Source of the DNA: Nitratidesulfovibrio sp. SRB-5
GTDB taxonomy: Bacteria; Desulfobacterota; Desulfovibrionia; Desulfovibrionales; Desulfovibrionaceae
Direction of reading: 5' to 3'
NCBI RefSeq assembly: GCF_019931275.1
Contig: NZ_JAIOTY010000003.1
Span: 225,615 to 289,614, forward strand
DNA length: 64,000 nt
Positions 35,491 to 44,400 of the stretch are shown piece after piece (the first letter of the stretch is position 1; each line of letters begins with the position of its first letter). Position numbers and translations under genes: made by a program. The notes under the pieces are model-generated. The model made no database searches. It was not told the DNA's origin and saw only the letters and a program-made list of their open reading frames with translations.

Positions 35491-36210
35491 CTATGCCTGG
35501 TCGCGCACCCGTTGCCGCCGGTCGGCAATGACCCGGCCCAGCCAGTCGCGCAACTGGTCCAGGTCCTGCTGGTGAATCTTTTCGGAGGAATCAAGCAACA
35601 GGCGCAGGGTTTCCACATCCTTGCGGATGGAGCCCACCTCGCCTTCGGCGGTGCGGGCCAGGTCGGCCAGAAGGTCGATGGCCGACTGCCGGGCCGCCAG
35701 GGTGGACAGGGCTGCGGCAATGGTGTCCAGGGCGCGGGTCTGGTGCTCGATGAGCGCGTACAGCGCATGCCCTGGTTCCACGCCGCCCATGGGCACTGGC
35801 GGAACAGAGGGGGAGGCGTCCGCCACGGGAACCGGCCGTACCGGGTGCGATGCCGCGCTTGCGGTGGCTGTTGTTGCGGAAGAACCGTCCGCAGTGCTGC
35901 CGCGGGACGGGGCAGGCTGGGTGGCGGCATTGCGGGGAAAGCGCCGGGCCAGGATTGCCTCCACCGCGCTGGCGGTGCGGGCGGTGTGCATGGCCTCGAT
36001 GATGGCTTCGATGATGGCCAGGGTCTCCGCGCGGTAGCGGCGGCGGCGCCCATCGCCCACGGTGGGCATGAATGCCGCAAAACGCTTGCAGTAGTAGCGC
36101 GCGGTGGATTCCGGCAGGGCAAGGCGGCGGGCGATGTCTGCGATGGTCAGCAGGCCGTCGTCAGAGGGCGGCGCGGACTGTGCGGAATCGCGCGGCGGGG
36201 GGCTTGGCAT
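35491..36210 (-). CDS. MerR-type HTH regulator
   Basis: 239 residues. An N-terminal MerR-like winged helix (LLTIADIARRLALPESTARYYCKRFAAFMPTVGDGRRRRYRAETLAIIEAI) is followed by an Ala/Pro/Ser/Thr linker and a C-terminal helical region (ALYALIEHQTRALDTIAAALSTL, DLDQLRDWLGRVI) likely to form a coiled coil. No cysteines for metal sensing are visible. GGGAG lies seven bases before the ATG. The layout (HTH, linker, helix) resembles DNA-organising MerR-like proteins as much as effector sensors. Divergent from the HU gene with 265 bases between. Confidence 0.85.
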   Translation of the reverse strand: MPSPPPRDSAQSAPPSDDGLLTIADIARRLALPESTARYYCKRFAAFMPTVGDGRRRRYRAETLAIIEAIIEAMHTARTASAVEAILARRFPRNAATQPAPSRGSTADGSSATTATASAASHPVRPVPVADASPSVPPVPMGGVEPGHALYALIEHQTRALDTIAAALSTLAARQSAIDLLADLARTAEGEVGSIRKDVETLRLLLDSSEKIHQQDLDQLRDWLGRVIADRRQRVRDQA

Positions 36211-36381
36211 GGTGTGCTCCCGTGGCGTTGTGGCGGATGCGCGGCCCTGTGGGGGCGCAATGCCTGTTGCTCTGGGGCCGTGTGCATCATTTCTCCTATA
36301 CGCAATGCGAACCAAGCGCAACAGACCGGGGGGCAGTGGAGGAAAACCGCGTGTATCCTTGGTTTGCGGGGCGTGAAACGA

Positions 36382-36410
36382 TTGACAAGAAAACAAGGTC
36401 ACTGCATAGG
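36382..36410 (+). promoter_or_regulatory. Predicted sigma-70 promoter for the HU gene
   Basis: A perfect TTGACA (36382-36387), 17 bases, CATAGG. The HU start is about 65 bases downstream with a strong AAGGAGG ribosome site. Confidence 0.65.
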
Positions 36411-36475
36411 GTGGGACATGCTGACCGTGGTTTGGTTACGGGGGGAAATCCGCATAGCGCAAGGAGGACATCCTG

Positions 36476-36763
36476 ATGTTGACCAAGGCTGAATTTGTTG
36501 CCGCCCTCAAAGAGGCGCTGCCCGATGTGTTCGTGACCAAGGTGAGCGCCGAAAAGGCGTATGACGCGTTCTGCAGCGTGCTCGCCGATGGCGTTGCCAA
36601 CGGCGCAGGCGTGCGTCTGCCCGGCGTGGGCGCGTTCTCGGTCACCGAGCGGGCCGCCCGCACGGGCCGGAACCCCCAGACCGGTCAGAGCATTTCCATT
36701 CCGGCCCGCAAGGCCGTGAAGTTCATGGCCGCCAAGACCCTTGTGGATGGCCTGAACAAGTAG
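36476..36763 (+). CDS. hup: HU family DNA-binding protein
   Basis: 95 residues, standard HU length. MLTKAEFVAALKEALPDVFVTKVSAEKAYDAF opens the helical dimer region; GVRLPGVGAFSVTERAARTGRNPQTGQSISIPARKAVKF is the beta-arm DNA-binding block with the intercalating proline region RNPQTG. It bends and compacts DNA. Own promoter and terminator, so monocistronic. Symbol is the family label; this genome probably has several HU copies. Confidence 0.95.
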   Translation: MLTKAEFVAALKEALPDVFVTKVSAEKAYDAFCSVLADGVANGAGVRLPGVGAFSVTERAARTGRNPQTGQSISIPARKAVKFMAAKTLVDGLNK

Positions 36764-36783
36764 CATTCACGCGTCCGGACGCG

Positions 36784-36821
36784 AACGGCCGCATCCTTCG
36801 GGGTGCGGCCGTTTTCTTTTT
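36784..36821 (+). terminator. Intrinsic terminator after the HU gene
   Basis: AACGGCCGCA and TGCGGCCGTT form a 10-bp stem, followed by TTCTTTTT, 20 bases after the stop codon. The rest of the gap to 37052 shows no gene. Confidence 0.9.
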
Positions 36822-37052
36822 GGGCGGGCGTGCGGCGCGGGAGGGGGGCTGCGCCGATGCGTGATGTTCCGATGGGCGGCGGTGGCTGCGCAAGCGCGGG
36901 GCGCACGATGCGTCGGGATCGGGCTCATCAGCGGAGACGGGGGGGCGGGCCGGGGGGACCGAGCCGCGTTCAGCGGTCCGGGCGGGTAGGAGGGTAGGGA
37001 CGGGCCAAGACGAGCGGGCCAAGACGAGCGAACCGGGATGGCGCGGCCGGAT

Positions 37053-37730
37053 TCAGGGCTGGCTGGCGGCAGGCTGGTCCGCCGGGCGCAGGATGCGCCG
37101 CGCGGCAATGAAGGCGCGCTGCCAGTAGTGTACGGTCAGGCTTTCCTCGCGCACCGTGCCGCCGGGCTTCGGGCTATGCACGAACTGCCCGCCCCCGGTG
37201 TAGATGGCCGTGTGCAGGCCCAGCGGGCCGGACCCGGTGCGGAACACGATGATGTCGGCGGGGCGCAGTTCGTGGCCGGGGGGCACCGGGCTGCCGCAGG
37301 CGGCCTGTTCTTCCGTGGTGCGCGGCAGGTTCACCCCGTGTTGATAGAACGTCCACCACACGAAGCCCGAACAGTCGAACCCCTCCGTCGGGGTGCGTCC
37401 GCCGTTGCGATAGGGCACTCCCAGGGCGGAGCGAGCGGTGCGCACCAAGGCCTGCGACGGCGCGGCAGGGGCCTGCTGACGGACCTGTTGCGGTGTTTCC
37501 TGGGGGATGGCGATCTGCTGCTTGCCCGCGCAGCCCGCAAGTGCCACAACGGACAGCAGCAGGACGGCCAGCGCGGTCCGGCGTGCGGTGGCGCGGGCGA
37601 AGGCCCGGCTGTCCGCCAGTCGACCGGCGGGGCCGTGGCCGTGCGGACGGGCGCAATGCGGCGCGCCGCGCATTCCGGCGGGGTGCGGAGCGGCGGTGGC
37701 AATGCTGGCAGGGTGCGCGCGCCGGTTCAT
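37053..37730 (-). CDS. NlpC/P60 lipoprotein, probable peptidoglycan endopeptidase
   Basis: 225 residues. The hydrophobic stretch TALAVLLLSVVALAGC ends in a lipobox (LAGC), so the mature protein is probably lipidated. The NlpC/P60 domain follows: ALGVPYRNGGRTPTEGFDCSGFVWWTF with the catalytic Cys, ELRPADIIVF, and LGLHTAIYTGGGQFVHSP with the catalytic His. Spr/NlpC enzymes cleave peptide stems of peptidoglycan. With the ATG at 37730 there are about 50 residues before the signal core, which is long; an internal start (for example ATG at 37673) is likely, but no ribosome site decides it. Confidence 0.88.
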   Translation of the reverse strand: MNRRAHPASIATAAPHPAGMRGAPHCARPHGHGPAGRLADSRAFARATARRTALAVLLLSVVALAGCAGKQQIAIPQETPQQVRQQAPAAPSQALVRTARSALGVPYRNGGRTPTEGFDCSGFVWWTFYQHGVNLPRTTEEQAACGSPVPPGHELRPADIIVFRTGSGPLGLHTAIYTGGGQFVHSPKPGGTVREESLTVHYWQRAFIAARRILRPADQPAASQP

Positions 37731-37805
37731 GTCGGCGGAGTGTGCGGGGCGCATGGCCGCCCTGTAGCATGAAATCCTGAAAATGCCCATGCATGCGGAG
37801 GGGTG

Positions 37806-38912
37806 ATGGCCGACGGGAAGCGGGATGGACGCAAGGAATGCCGCAACGGCGCGGACGCACGGGGCCGTGCCGCGGAACGCGGGGCGCCGGGTGCGTCGCC
37901 GGATGCGCCTTCCGTGTCTTGGGGCCGCTGCGCCGATCCCCCCGCCTTGGCCGATCTTGCGGGCATGGTCGATCCCGCAGACCAGGCTGACGGGTCTCCC
38001 GCCGCAACCTCCGTCGCTCGGCCCTCCGCCGCGTCCTTTCCCCTGCGCGACCTGCTGCCCCTGGTGATGGAGGCGGGCCGGGCCATCCTGCACTGGTGCG
38101 GCGGCGCCGCGCCGCGCATCCGCCGCAAGGCCGACGATTCTCCGGTCACAGAGGCGGACGAGGCCTCGCAGGCCGTGTTGGCCCACGGGCTGGCCCGTCT
38201 GCGGCCGGACCTGCCCGTGCTGTCCGAGGAAGGGCGCATTCCCCCGCACGCGGAGCGCGCGGGCTGGCCGCGCTTTCTGCTGGTGGACCCGCTGGACGGC
38301 ACGCGCGGCTTTCTGAACGGCGAAGGGGATTTTGCGGTGTGCCTGGCCCTGGTGGAACACGGCTCCCCCACGGTGGGCATCCTGCACTTTCCCGCGCTGG
38401 GGGTGACCTGGTTCGGCGGGCGTGGCTGCGGCGCGTGGCGACTGGAGCACGACGCCCCGCCGGAACCGGTGCACGCGGCGCGCACGTTTCCGCAACGGGC
38501 CACGGTGATGCAGGGGCGGGTGCGCCGCACCCCCCGGCTGGACGCCTTTCTGGCCGCCCATGCGGATATCTGTTCGGCGGCGTTTCCGGGGCGTCCCGGC
38601 GCGCCCGCGCCCGTGCCCATGCCGCCCGACACGGCGGCGCAGGACAGGCTGCGCGCCGGGCTGTTTCCGCACCGGCGCATGCAGGCGGGCGGGCCGCTGA
38701 AATTCTGCCTGGTGGCGGAGGGGGCGGCGCACGTCTTTCCGTGCATGCACCCCACCTGGGAATGGGATACCGCGCCGGGACAGGCGCTGCTGGAAGGGGC
38801 GGGTGGCATGGTCACCCTGCTGGACGGCACGCCGCTGGCCTACAACAAGCCCGACCTGCGCAACGAATGCATCCTGGCCGTGGGCCCCGCCGCCTGCGCC
38901 CCAAACACATGA
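37806..38912 (+). CDS. CysQ-like 3'(2'),5'-bisphosphate nucleotidase / inositol monophosphatase family
   Basis: 368 residues. The metal-dependent phosphatase core has DDSPVTEADEASQ, LPVLSEEG, LVDPLDGTRGFLNGEGDFAVCLAL (the DPLDGT motif) and WEWDTAPGQALLEGAGG near the end. CysQ hydrolyses PAP to AMP; the GFLNGEGDFAV block favours CysQ over inositol phosphatases. In a sulphate reducer, which activates sulphate as APS, the substrate may differ. An unusual 80-residue Arg/Ala/Pro-rich N-terminal extension precedes the domain. GGAGGGG lies next to the ATG. A hairpin with a T5 tail follows. Confidence 0.85.
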   Translation: MADGKRDGRKECRNGADARGRAAERGAPGASPDAPSVSWGRCADPPALADLAGMVDPADQADGSPAATSVARPSAASFPLRDLLPLVMEAGRAILHWCGGAAPRIRRKADDSPVTEADEASQAVLAHGLARLRPDLPVLSEEGRIPPHAERAGWPRFLLVDPLDGTRGFLNGEGDFAVCLALVEHGSPTVGILHFPALGVTWFGGRGCGAWRLEHDAPPEPVHAARTFPQRATVMQGRVRRTPRLDAFLAAHADICSAAFPGRPGAPAPVPMPPDTAAQDRLRAGLFPHRRMQAGGPLKFCLVAEGAAHVFPCMHPTWEWDTAPGQALLEGAGGMVTLLDGTPLAYNKPDLRNECILAVGPAACAPNT

Positions 38913-39053
38913 CATGAGCCATGGCCGCCTGCGGTGAAGGGCAGGACGCACAGGGGTGCGCCGCGTGCGGCATTGCGGTTTGATGTTGCGGAATGGGCCG
39001 GGGTGCGTGGGAAACGCAGGGGCTGAACAGGACGCGGAACAGGGAGCTGAACG

Positions 39054-39075
39054 GGGCGCGTGGTGCGCCCTTTTT
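39054..39075 (+). terminator. Intrinsic terminator after the CysQ-like gene
   Basis: GGGCGC, five-base loop, GCGCCC, then TTTTT, in the gap between the convergent CysQ-like and rRNA methyltransferase genes. Confidence 0.8.
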
Positions 39076-39114
39076 CGCGTGCGCCGTTCTGGGCTGTTCC
39101 GGAAGCAGGACGGC

Positions 39115-40458
39115 CTAGCGCTCGGCCCACAGGGCCCGCCCGCCCTTCACGCGCAGCCGGGCCAGGGGCAGGCCGCGCCAGTACAGCAGGGCGGCGGTGG
39201 CGTTGCGGGGGGCGTCGATGCTGCGTCCGGTGAGCACCCCGGCGATGTCCGCCGGGTCGTCCATGTGCAGCAGGGCGACGTCGTCCCCTGCGCCTGACCC
39301 GTCCTGCCTGCCCTGCCCGGTGGGGTCTGCGGGATGTGGGGGGTACGGCATCAGGGCGCGCAGCCGGGGCGAGGGGCGGATGCCGTCCTTGCCCCACTTG
39401 CCCAGCGGGTAGCCGCGCCACCGCAATGCGGCGGGCAGCCGTTCCAGCGCGGGCCGGGGCAGGAAGTAGGCGGTGTCGCCAAAGGGCGCCACCACGCCGT
39501 CGGGCAGCAGGGCCGGGTCCAGTCCGGTGTCGGGCCAGACCGTGGCGGGCTGGGCGTCGGCGCGCACCCGATCGGCGTCTGACAGGGGCGGGCACAGGGC
39601 CAGGGGGCCCGCGTCGTCGTCCGTCCCCTTGGGGCCGGGCTTGCGCAGGCAGGCGATGAAGAAGCCCTGCGCGCCCGAGCGTTCCGGGTCCACCCGCAGG
39701 GAGCCCTCGCAGCCGGGCAGTTCCGGCTCGGCAAACACGAAGCCCGGCGGCGGGGCCAGCGGCACGAGTTCCAGCCCCAGCTCGTCGCGGGCGTACAGCA
39801 CCTGGGCCTCGTTCTCGTGCACGTTGGTGGTGCAGGTGGAAAACACCACCCGCCCGCCGGGGGCCAGCAGCCGCGCGGCCTCGGCCAGCAGCAGCCGCTG
39901 GATGCCGATGAGCGGCTTGACCTTGTCACCCTGCCACAGCTTGAGCACCGAGGGGTTGCGTTCCACCGTGCCCCAGCCGGAGCACGGCGGATCCAGCTGG
40001 ATGCGCATCCACGAACCGTCGGGCAGGGGCAGCGCTTCGCCGGGGTGCGAGCAGGTGGCCGCGTTGAGCAGGTTCAGCGTGAACAGGTTCTGGCGCAGGG
40101 TGGCCAGGCGGGTGTGGTTGGGTTCGTTGCCCACCACCAGCCCGTGCGGACCCACCAGCTGGGCCAGGAACCCGGTCTTGCTGCCGGGGCTTGCGCACAT
40201 GTCCAGCACGGCGGCTCCGGTTTCCGGGGCCAGCGCCAGCGGGGGCAGCATGGACGAGCGGTCCTGGATGTAGATCAGCCCGAAGAAGGCTGCCAGGCTG
40301 CCGCCAAGGGGGCGCGGCTCTTCGGTGAGGCGGCGGCACCACGGGGAGAACGGCTCCGGGTCGAAGCCGTAGCCCTGGGCGCGGAGCAGGTCCTCTACCA
40401 GGGGCACCTGCGCGGGCGGGCACACGATGCGGAAGGAGCGGGCGGCGGGTGCGGTCAT
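39115..40458 (-). CDS. NOL1/NOP2/Sun family RNA cytosine-C5 methyltransferase (RsmF-like)
   Basis: 447 residues. The Rossmann core has AVLDMCASPGSKTGFLAQLVG (SAM binding), VVGNEPNHTRLATLRQNL, IQLDPPCSGWGTVERNP (PC motif) and VVFSTCTTNVHENEAQ (TC motif, catalytic Cys). The C-terminal region beyond residue 270 resembles the PUA-like part of RsmF/YebU (PRPALERLPAALRWRGYPLGKWGKDGIRPS). The target is probably rRNA; RsmF modifies C1407 of 16S rRNA in E. coli. The ATG at 40458 lacks a clear ribosome site. It is the second Sun-family enzyme in the window besides rsmB. Confidence 0.9.
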   Translation of the reverse strand: MTAPAARSFRIVCPPAQVPLVEDLLRAQGYGFDPEPFSPWCRRLTEEPRPLGGSLAAFFGLIYIQDRSSMLPPLALAPETGAAVLDMCASPGSKTGFLAQLVGPHGLVVGNEPNHTRLATLRQNLFTLNLLNAATCSHPGEALPLPDGSWMRIQLDPPCSGWGTVERNPSVLKLWQGDKVKPLIGIQRLLLAEAARLLAPGGRVVFSTCTTNVHENEAQVLYARDELGLELVPLAPPPGFVFAEPELPGCEGSLRVDPERSGAQGFFIACLRKPGPKGTDDDAGPLALCPPLSDADRVRADAQPATVWPDTGLDPALLPDGVVAPFGDTAYFLPRPALERLPAALRWRGYPLGKWGKDGIRPSPRLRALMPYPPHPADPTGQGRQDGSGAGDDVALLHMDDPADIAGVLTGRSIDAPRNATAALLYWRGLPLARLRVKGGRALWAER

Positions 40459-40678
40459 GGCGTAGGGGGAAATGTGATTGATGATGGCTGCGCGTCGGCA
40501 CGCCGTGATACTTGGGGAAACGAGCCGGACACACGGGGGCAACAGAAGCGGGGCATTGTGGCGGGCACCGTGCCGTGCCGACGCGTGCGGGCCGGTGTGC
40601 CCGCGACGATACCGGCGCGGTGCCCGGACGGTGGATGCCGCGCCGCCCGCGGGCCTGCGGAGCCCGGCCCGGTTCGAC

Positions 40679-40740
40679 GCGGTCCGATACGGACCGATAC
40701 GGTCCGGCCTGGTCCGGCGTGGTCCGGCGCGGCCTGGCGG
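40679..40740. repeat. 10-base periodic array upstream of the FG-GAP gene
   Basis: Six 10-base units such as GGTCCGATAC, GGTCCGGCCT and GGTCCGGCGT follow one another exactly. They lie in the 522-base gene-free gap 40459-40980, between divergently transcribed genes. A possible promoter (TTGCTT, 17 bases, TATGAG, 40874-40902) for the FG-GAP gene is also in this gap. Confidence 0.8.
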
Positions 40741-40980
40741 AGCCCGTGAGGCGCGGTCCGGCTGGCACCGGCGTCTCCGCCTTGGGCGCGGCATCTCGCC
40801 TTTCGCCCCTTCCCCCGCCGGATGCGCGGATGCGACCGGAGGCGGACGGCACAGCGCCGCTCCTACCTTATGGTTGCTTCGGCCATCAAGAGATATTATG
40901 AGAGCGTTCAGCGCCAAGGCAATCCCCCTTCCCCTTCCGGGATGCGCGCGGGGATGCGCCCTTGAACCAAGGAGAACCTG

Positions 40981-42645
40981 ATGCAACTGCTCATGCGCTC
41001 GGCGGCGCTCGTGCTTGCCCTGCTGCTTTCCGCCGCCACCGCCATGGCCGCACCGGCCCCCAAGAGCTTCGCCGTGCTGCCGTTCAAGGTCAACGGCCCC
41101 GCTGGCTACAAGTATCTCGAACGGGCCATCCCCGAGATGCTCACTTCGCGTCTGTACTGGAAGGACAACTTCCATCCCGTTTCCAAGGAAGCCTCCGCCA
41201 AGGTCAACCCGCCGGAAACCGAAACCCAGGCCAGGGCCGCCCAGGCCTCGCTGGGTGCGGACTATGCCGTGTGGGGCAGCGTGACCGTGGTGGGGGAGGA
41301 TTGCAGTCTGGACGTGCGCGTGCGCGACCGTGACGGCAAGGAATGGCCCAAGTCGGCCAACGCCAAGGTGGCCGGGCTCATCCCCGCCTTGAAGGGCGTG
41401 GCCGATTCCATCAACGCCGAGGTGTTCAAGCGCCCCGGCGAAGGTGGCCCCGCCAACGCCGCGCCCAAGGCGGTCAACCAGATGAACCCCGAGCTGGTGC
41501 ACAACGAAACGCAGCCCCAGCAGGTCTATCTGAACCCGCAGTTCCGCTACGCGGGCTCGCCGGAGGGCGACAGCCGCATCCGCAGCCAGGCGCTGAACTA
41601 TTCGGCCGTCGGCATGGTGGTGGACGACCTTGACGGCGACGGCAAGAACGAAGTCCTCATGCTGGACGACCACGCCGTCTACGCCTACCGCTGGGACAAC
41701 GGCCGTCTGGTGCCCATGGGCGAATACCGTTCGCCGGGCCTGGTGGAATGCCTGAACATCCGCACCATCGACTGGAACCGCGACGGCGTGAAGGAAATCG
41801 TCGTCAGCGCTTACAACAACGATGGCGAACCGGAAGCGTTCATCCTCAACTGGAAGGGCGGCCAGTTCACCGAAGTTATGCGCCGGGTGCGCTTCTACCT
41901 GAACGTGGAAAAGCTGCCCCCGGACTACATTCCCACGCTCATCGGCCAGCGCGGCGACAACCCCCGCCTGTTCAAGCCCGGCGTGTACGAAATGCTGAAG
42001 TCCGGCGACCAGCTGGTCACGGGCAAGCGCCTGGACCTGCCGGAAGCCACCAACGTGTTCAACTTCACCTACCTGCCCGGCAGCAAGGGTGAAGGCGACA
42101 AGTGCGTGGTCCTTACCGAAAACGAGCGGCTGCGCGTGCATACCGACCGCGGCGCCCGCCTGTCCGAAACCGACGAGAACTACTCCGGTTCGTCCAAGGG
42201 CATTCCCGAGGAACCCTCCATGCCGGGTCTTGGCAAGGACCGCGTGCAGCTGAAGAACATCTACTTCGTGCCGCTGCGCATGTACGCCGTGAACCTGGAC
42301 CGCGACGACAACTGGGAGCTGCTGGTCAACCGGCCCATCTCCACCGCCGCGCAGTTCTTCGAGCGTTACCGCTTCTTCCCGCAGGGTGAAATCCACGCCC
42401 TGTACTGGGACGGCGTGGGCCTGAACCTGCAATGGAAGACCCGCCGCATCAAGGGCTCCGTGGCCGACTTCACCGTGGGCGACTTCAACAACGACGGCGT
42501 GACCGACATCGTGCTGTGCGTGAACACCCACCCTGGCGCCCTGGGACTGGAAAGCCGCAAGACCATGCTGCTGGCCTACCCCCTCGACCTGTCCAAGGCC
42601 GACCCCAACACGGCGCCGGACAAGACCGAGAACGAACAGCAGTAG
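40981..42645 (+). CDS. Exported FG-GAP/VCBS repeat protein with FlgO-like N-terminal domain
   Basis: 554 residues with a cleavable signal peptide (LALLLSAATAMA-AP). Residues 28-150 look like the small domain of FlgO/TolB-like proteins (KSFAVLPFKVNGPAGYKYLERAIPEMLTSRL, LGADYAVWGSVTVVGEDCSLDVRVRD). The rest has Asp-rich FG-GAP/VCBS motifs: DDLDGDGKNEVLMLDD, DWNRDGVKEIVVSAYNNDGEPEAF, and near the end DFNNDGVTDIVLC, expected to bind calcium in a beta-propeller. Strong AAGGAG ribosome site. Probably periplasmic or outer-membrane-associated; function unknown. Codon use looks highly optimised, suggesting good expression. Confidence 0.9.
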   Translation: MQLLMRSAALVLALLLSAATAMAAPAPKSFAVLPFKVNGPAGYKYLERAIPEMLTSRLYWKDNFHPVSKEASAKVNPPETETQARAAQASLGADYAVWGSVTVVGEDCSLDVRVRDRDGKEWPKSANAKVAGLIPALKGVADSINAEVFKRPGEGGPANAAPKAVNQMNPELVHNETQPQQVYLNPQFRYAGSPEGDSRIRSQALNYSAVGMVVDDLDGDGKNEVLMLDDHAVYAYRWDNGRLVPMGEYRSPGLVECLNIRTIDWNRDGVKEIVVSAYNNDGEPEAFILNWKGGQFTEVMRRVRFYLNVEKLPPDYIPTLIGQRGDNPRLFKPGVYEMLKSGDQLVTGKRLDLPEATNVFNFTYLPGSKGEGDKCVVLTENERLRVHTDRGARLSETDENYSGSSKGIPEEPSMPGLGKDRVQLKNIYFVPLRMYAVNLDRDDNWELLVNRPISTAAQFFERYRFFPQGEIHALYWDGVGLNLQWKTRRIKGSVADFTVGDFNNDGVTDIVLCVNTHPGALGLESRKTMLLAYPLDLSKADPNTAPDKTENEQQ

Positions 42646-42731
42646 CCGGTCACCGGGCCAGCCTTCCCCCAGAGGGAAGCGGCCCCTTGCCCCGGTTCGT
42701 CTCCGGTTCGCCCCCAGTTCGCCCGATGACC

Positions 42732-42769
42732 ACGCCCGGCGGGATGCCCACGCACCCGCCGGGCGTTCT
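42732..42769 (+). terminator. Terminator after the FG-GAP gene
   Basis: ACGCCCGGCGGG and CCCGCCGGGCGT form a 12-bp stem with an 11-base loop, then TCTCG. Short T content, but placement after the stop supports termination. Confidence 0.6.
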
Positions 42770-42951
42770 CGTACCGAAGGACGCCCTGCCCGGCGACTGA
42801 GCGTTCCGCACGGTGCGCCTGCAACGCGGCCACATAGTGTACAGACAGGGCCCGCAGGGGCTGGCATGCCCCCGCGGCCTCGCGGTGGCCGATCCCTTTG
42901 GCGCGCACGGGCCATCCCTTCACGCAACCCTCAACGCACGGACCCCACGTC

Positions 42952-44133
42952 ATGGCAGAACCGCTCGTGGTCACCGCCGCAGAGGCCGGGCAGAAGCTGG
43001 TGCAGTACCTGCAACGGCGCTGCGGCGCGCCGCAGTCGGCCATCCAGCGCTGGGTGCGCACCGGGCAGGTGCGCATCAACGGGGGGCGCTGCAAGCCCTT
43101 CGACCGCGTGGCCGAGGGCGACGTGGTGCGGGTGCCTCCTTTTGCCCTGGCGGGCGGAGAGGGGGACCCGGTTGTCGGGAGAAGTGCGCCGGATGCAGGG
43201 CAGGAAGCGGCGCGGGATGCGTCGGCGAATGCGGGCGGAGGCAAAGAGCGGGGCTCCGCCCCGCGCCCCGCAAGGGGACCGTGTCCCCTTGACCCCGAAC
43301 CGGGTGAGGGCGCGGCCTGTGGTACGGGAGCGGCGGGAAGCGCGGCGGCACCAGGTCCACGGGCATGCGGCGCGCGCCCGGAATTTCAGGCATCACCCTT
43401 GCCCGTGGCGGGCCGCGCCGAAGGGCTGCTGGTGCTGCTGAAGCCCGCCGGGCTGGCGGTGCAGCCGGGCACCGGCCACGACGATTGCGTTACCGCCCGG
43501 CTTGCGGCGCAGTACGCCGGGGCGGACTTTCTGCCCACGCCCGCTCACCGGCTGGACCGCGACACCTCGGGCCTGCTGCTGGTGGCCACCAGTTATGCCC
43601 GGCTGCGGGCGCTGTCCGACGCCTTTGCGGCGCGCGAAGGGCTGGTGAAGGAATACCTGGCCTGGGTGGCGGGGCGCTGGCCCCACGAGGGCGCGCTGAC
43701 CCTGCATGACCGGCTGGAGAAGCAGGGCGCTCCGGGCCGCCAGAAGGTGCGCCGGGTGGGCGGGGACGGTTCCGTGCCTCGCGCGGCCTCTGCTACTGAC
43801 GCGGTTCGCGTGGCGTTTGGTACGGACGCGGCCCATGCCGCCGCCGGTGCTGACGCTGGCCGCCACGCCGCCTGCACCGTCACCCCCCTGCGGCGCGGCG
43901 ATGGGGCGTCTCTGCTGCTGGTGCGGTTGCACACCGGACGCACCCACCAGATCCGGGTGCAGCTTGCGGAGCGGGGGCACCCCATCATGGGTGACCGCAA
44001 GTACGGTGGGCCCGCCTGTGGCCAGGGCATGCTGCTGCACGCCGTACGCCTGACCCTGCCCGACGGCGAACGCTTCACGGCCCTGCCGGACTGGACGGGC
44101 CGCTGGCAGGTGGGCGAGGGCGATCTGCCCTGA
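42952..44133 (+). CDS. RluA-family pseudouridine synthase with large internal insert
   Basis: 393 residues. An N-terminal S4 RNA-binding domain (SAIQRWVRTGQVRINGGRCKPFDRVAEGDVVRVPPF) and a C-terminal RluA-type synthase: LLVLLKPAGLAVQPG, the catalytic HRLDRDTSGLLLVA, and LHTGRTHQIRVQLAERGHPIMGDRKYGG. Between them about 80 residues of Gly/Ala/Pro-rich sequence (GKERGSAPRPARGPCPLDPEPG) are encoded by DNA with two hairpins of intergenic type. Another Ala-rich insert lies near residue 300. The modified RNA position (23S rRNA or tRNA) is unknown. The ATG at 42952 is chosen by the S4 domain start. Confidence 0.9.
   Translation: MAEPLVVTAAEAGQKLVQYLQRRCGAPQSAIQRWVRTGQVRINGGRCKPFDRVAEGDVVRVPPFALAGGEGDPVVGRSAPDAGQEAARDASANAGGGKERGSAPRPARGPCPLDPEPGEGAACGTGAAGSAAAPGPRACGARPEFQASPLPVAGRAEGLLVLLKPAGLAVQPGTGHDDCVTARLAAQYAGADFLPTPAHRLDRDTSGLLLVATSYARLRALSDAFAAREGLVKEYLAWVAGRWPHEGALTLHDRLEKQGAPGRQKVRRVGGDGSVPRAASATDAVRVAFGTDAAHAAAGADAGRHAACTVTPLRRGDGASLLLVRLHTGRTHQIRVQLAERGHPIMGDRKYGGPACGQGMLLHAVRLTLPDGERFTALPDWTGRWQVGEGDLP
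43248..43291. repeat. Two palindromes inside the pseudouridine synthase gene
   Basis: GCGGGGC-TCC-GCCCCGC (43248-43264) and CAAGGGGAC-CGT-GTCCCCTTG (43271-43291), seven bases apart, within the linker-coding part of the gene. Similar hairpins occur in the intergenic 50128-50528 region. Confidence 0.8.
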
Positions 44134-44400
44134 CCCGCACAGGCCGAATCCGGTGCCATTGGGTGCCGGGCATCTGCCCCCGCCGGATTTTCGGAAACTG
44201 CACCTGTTCCGTCTTTCGTTTTCCCGTACAAGGGTAGGCATGACAGTCGGATTGACTGGCAAACCCGCCAGGCAAATCCGCCTGACAGGCACGCCCGATA
44301 CGCCCGTCTGGCAGACCCGGCTGGCCCCGCCAGCCGGAGTCTTTCGCCGGGTTGGCCGGGCCGCGCCGCGTGACGCACACACCGTACGGAGGATGGCAAA

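Noticed and set aside
35133..36122. Minus-strand frame of about 330 codons overlapping the MerR-like gene
   Set aside because: Pro/Arg/Thr-biased shadow in another frame; the MerR-like frame has the HTH and ribosome site.
40459..42927. Minus-strand open frame that would extend the RsmF-like protein to about 1270 residues
   Set aside because: The extension is antisense to the FG-GAP gene, which has a signal peptide, strong ribosome site and clear domains. The methyltransferase domain begins at 40458.
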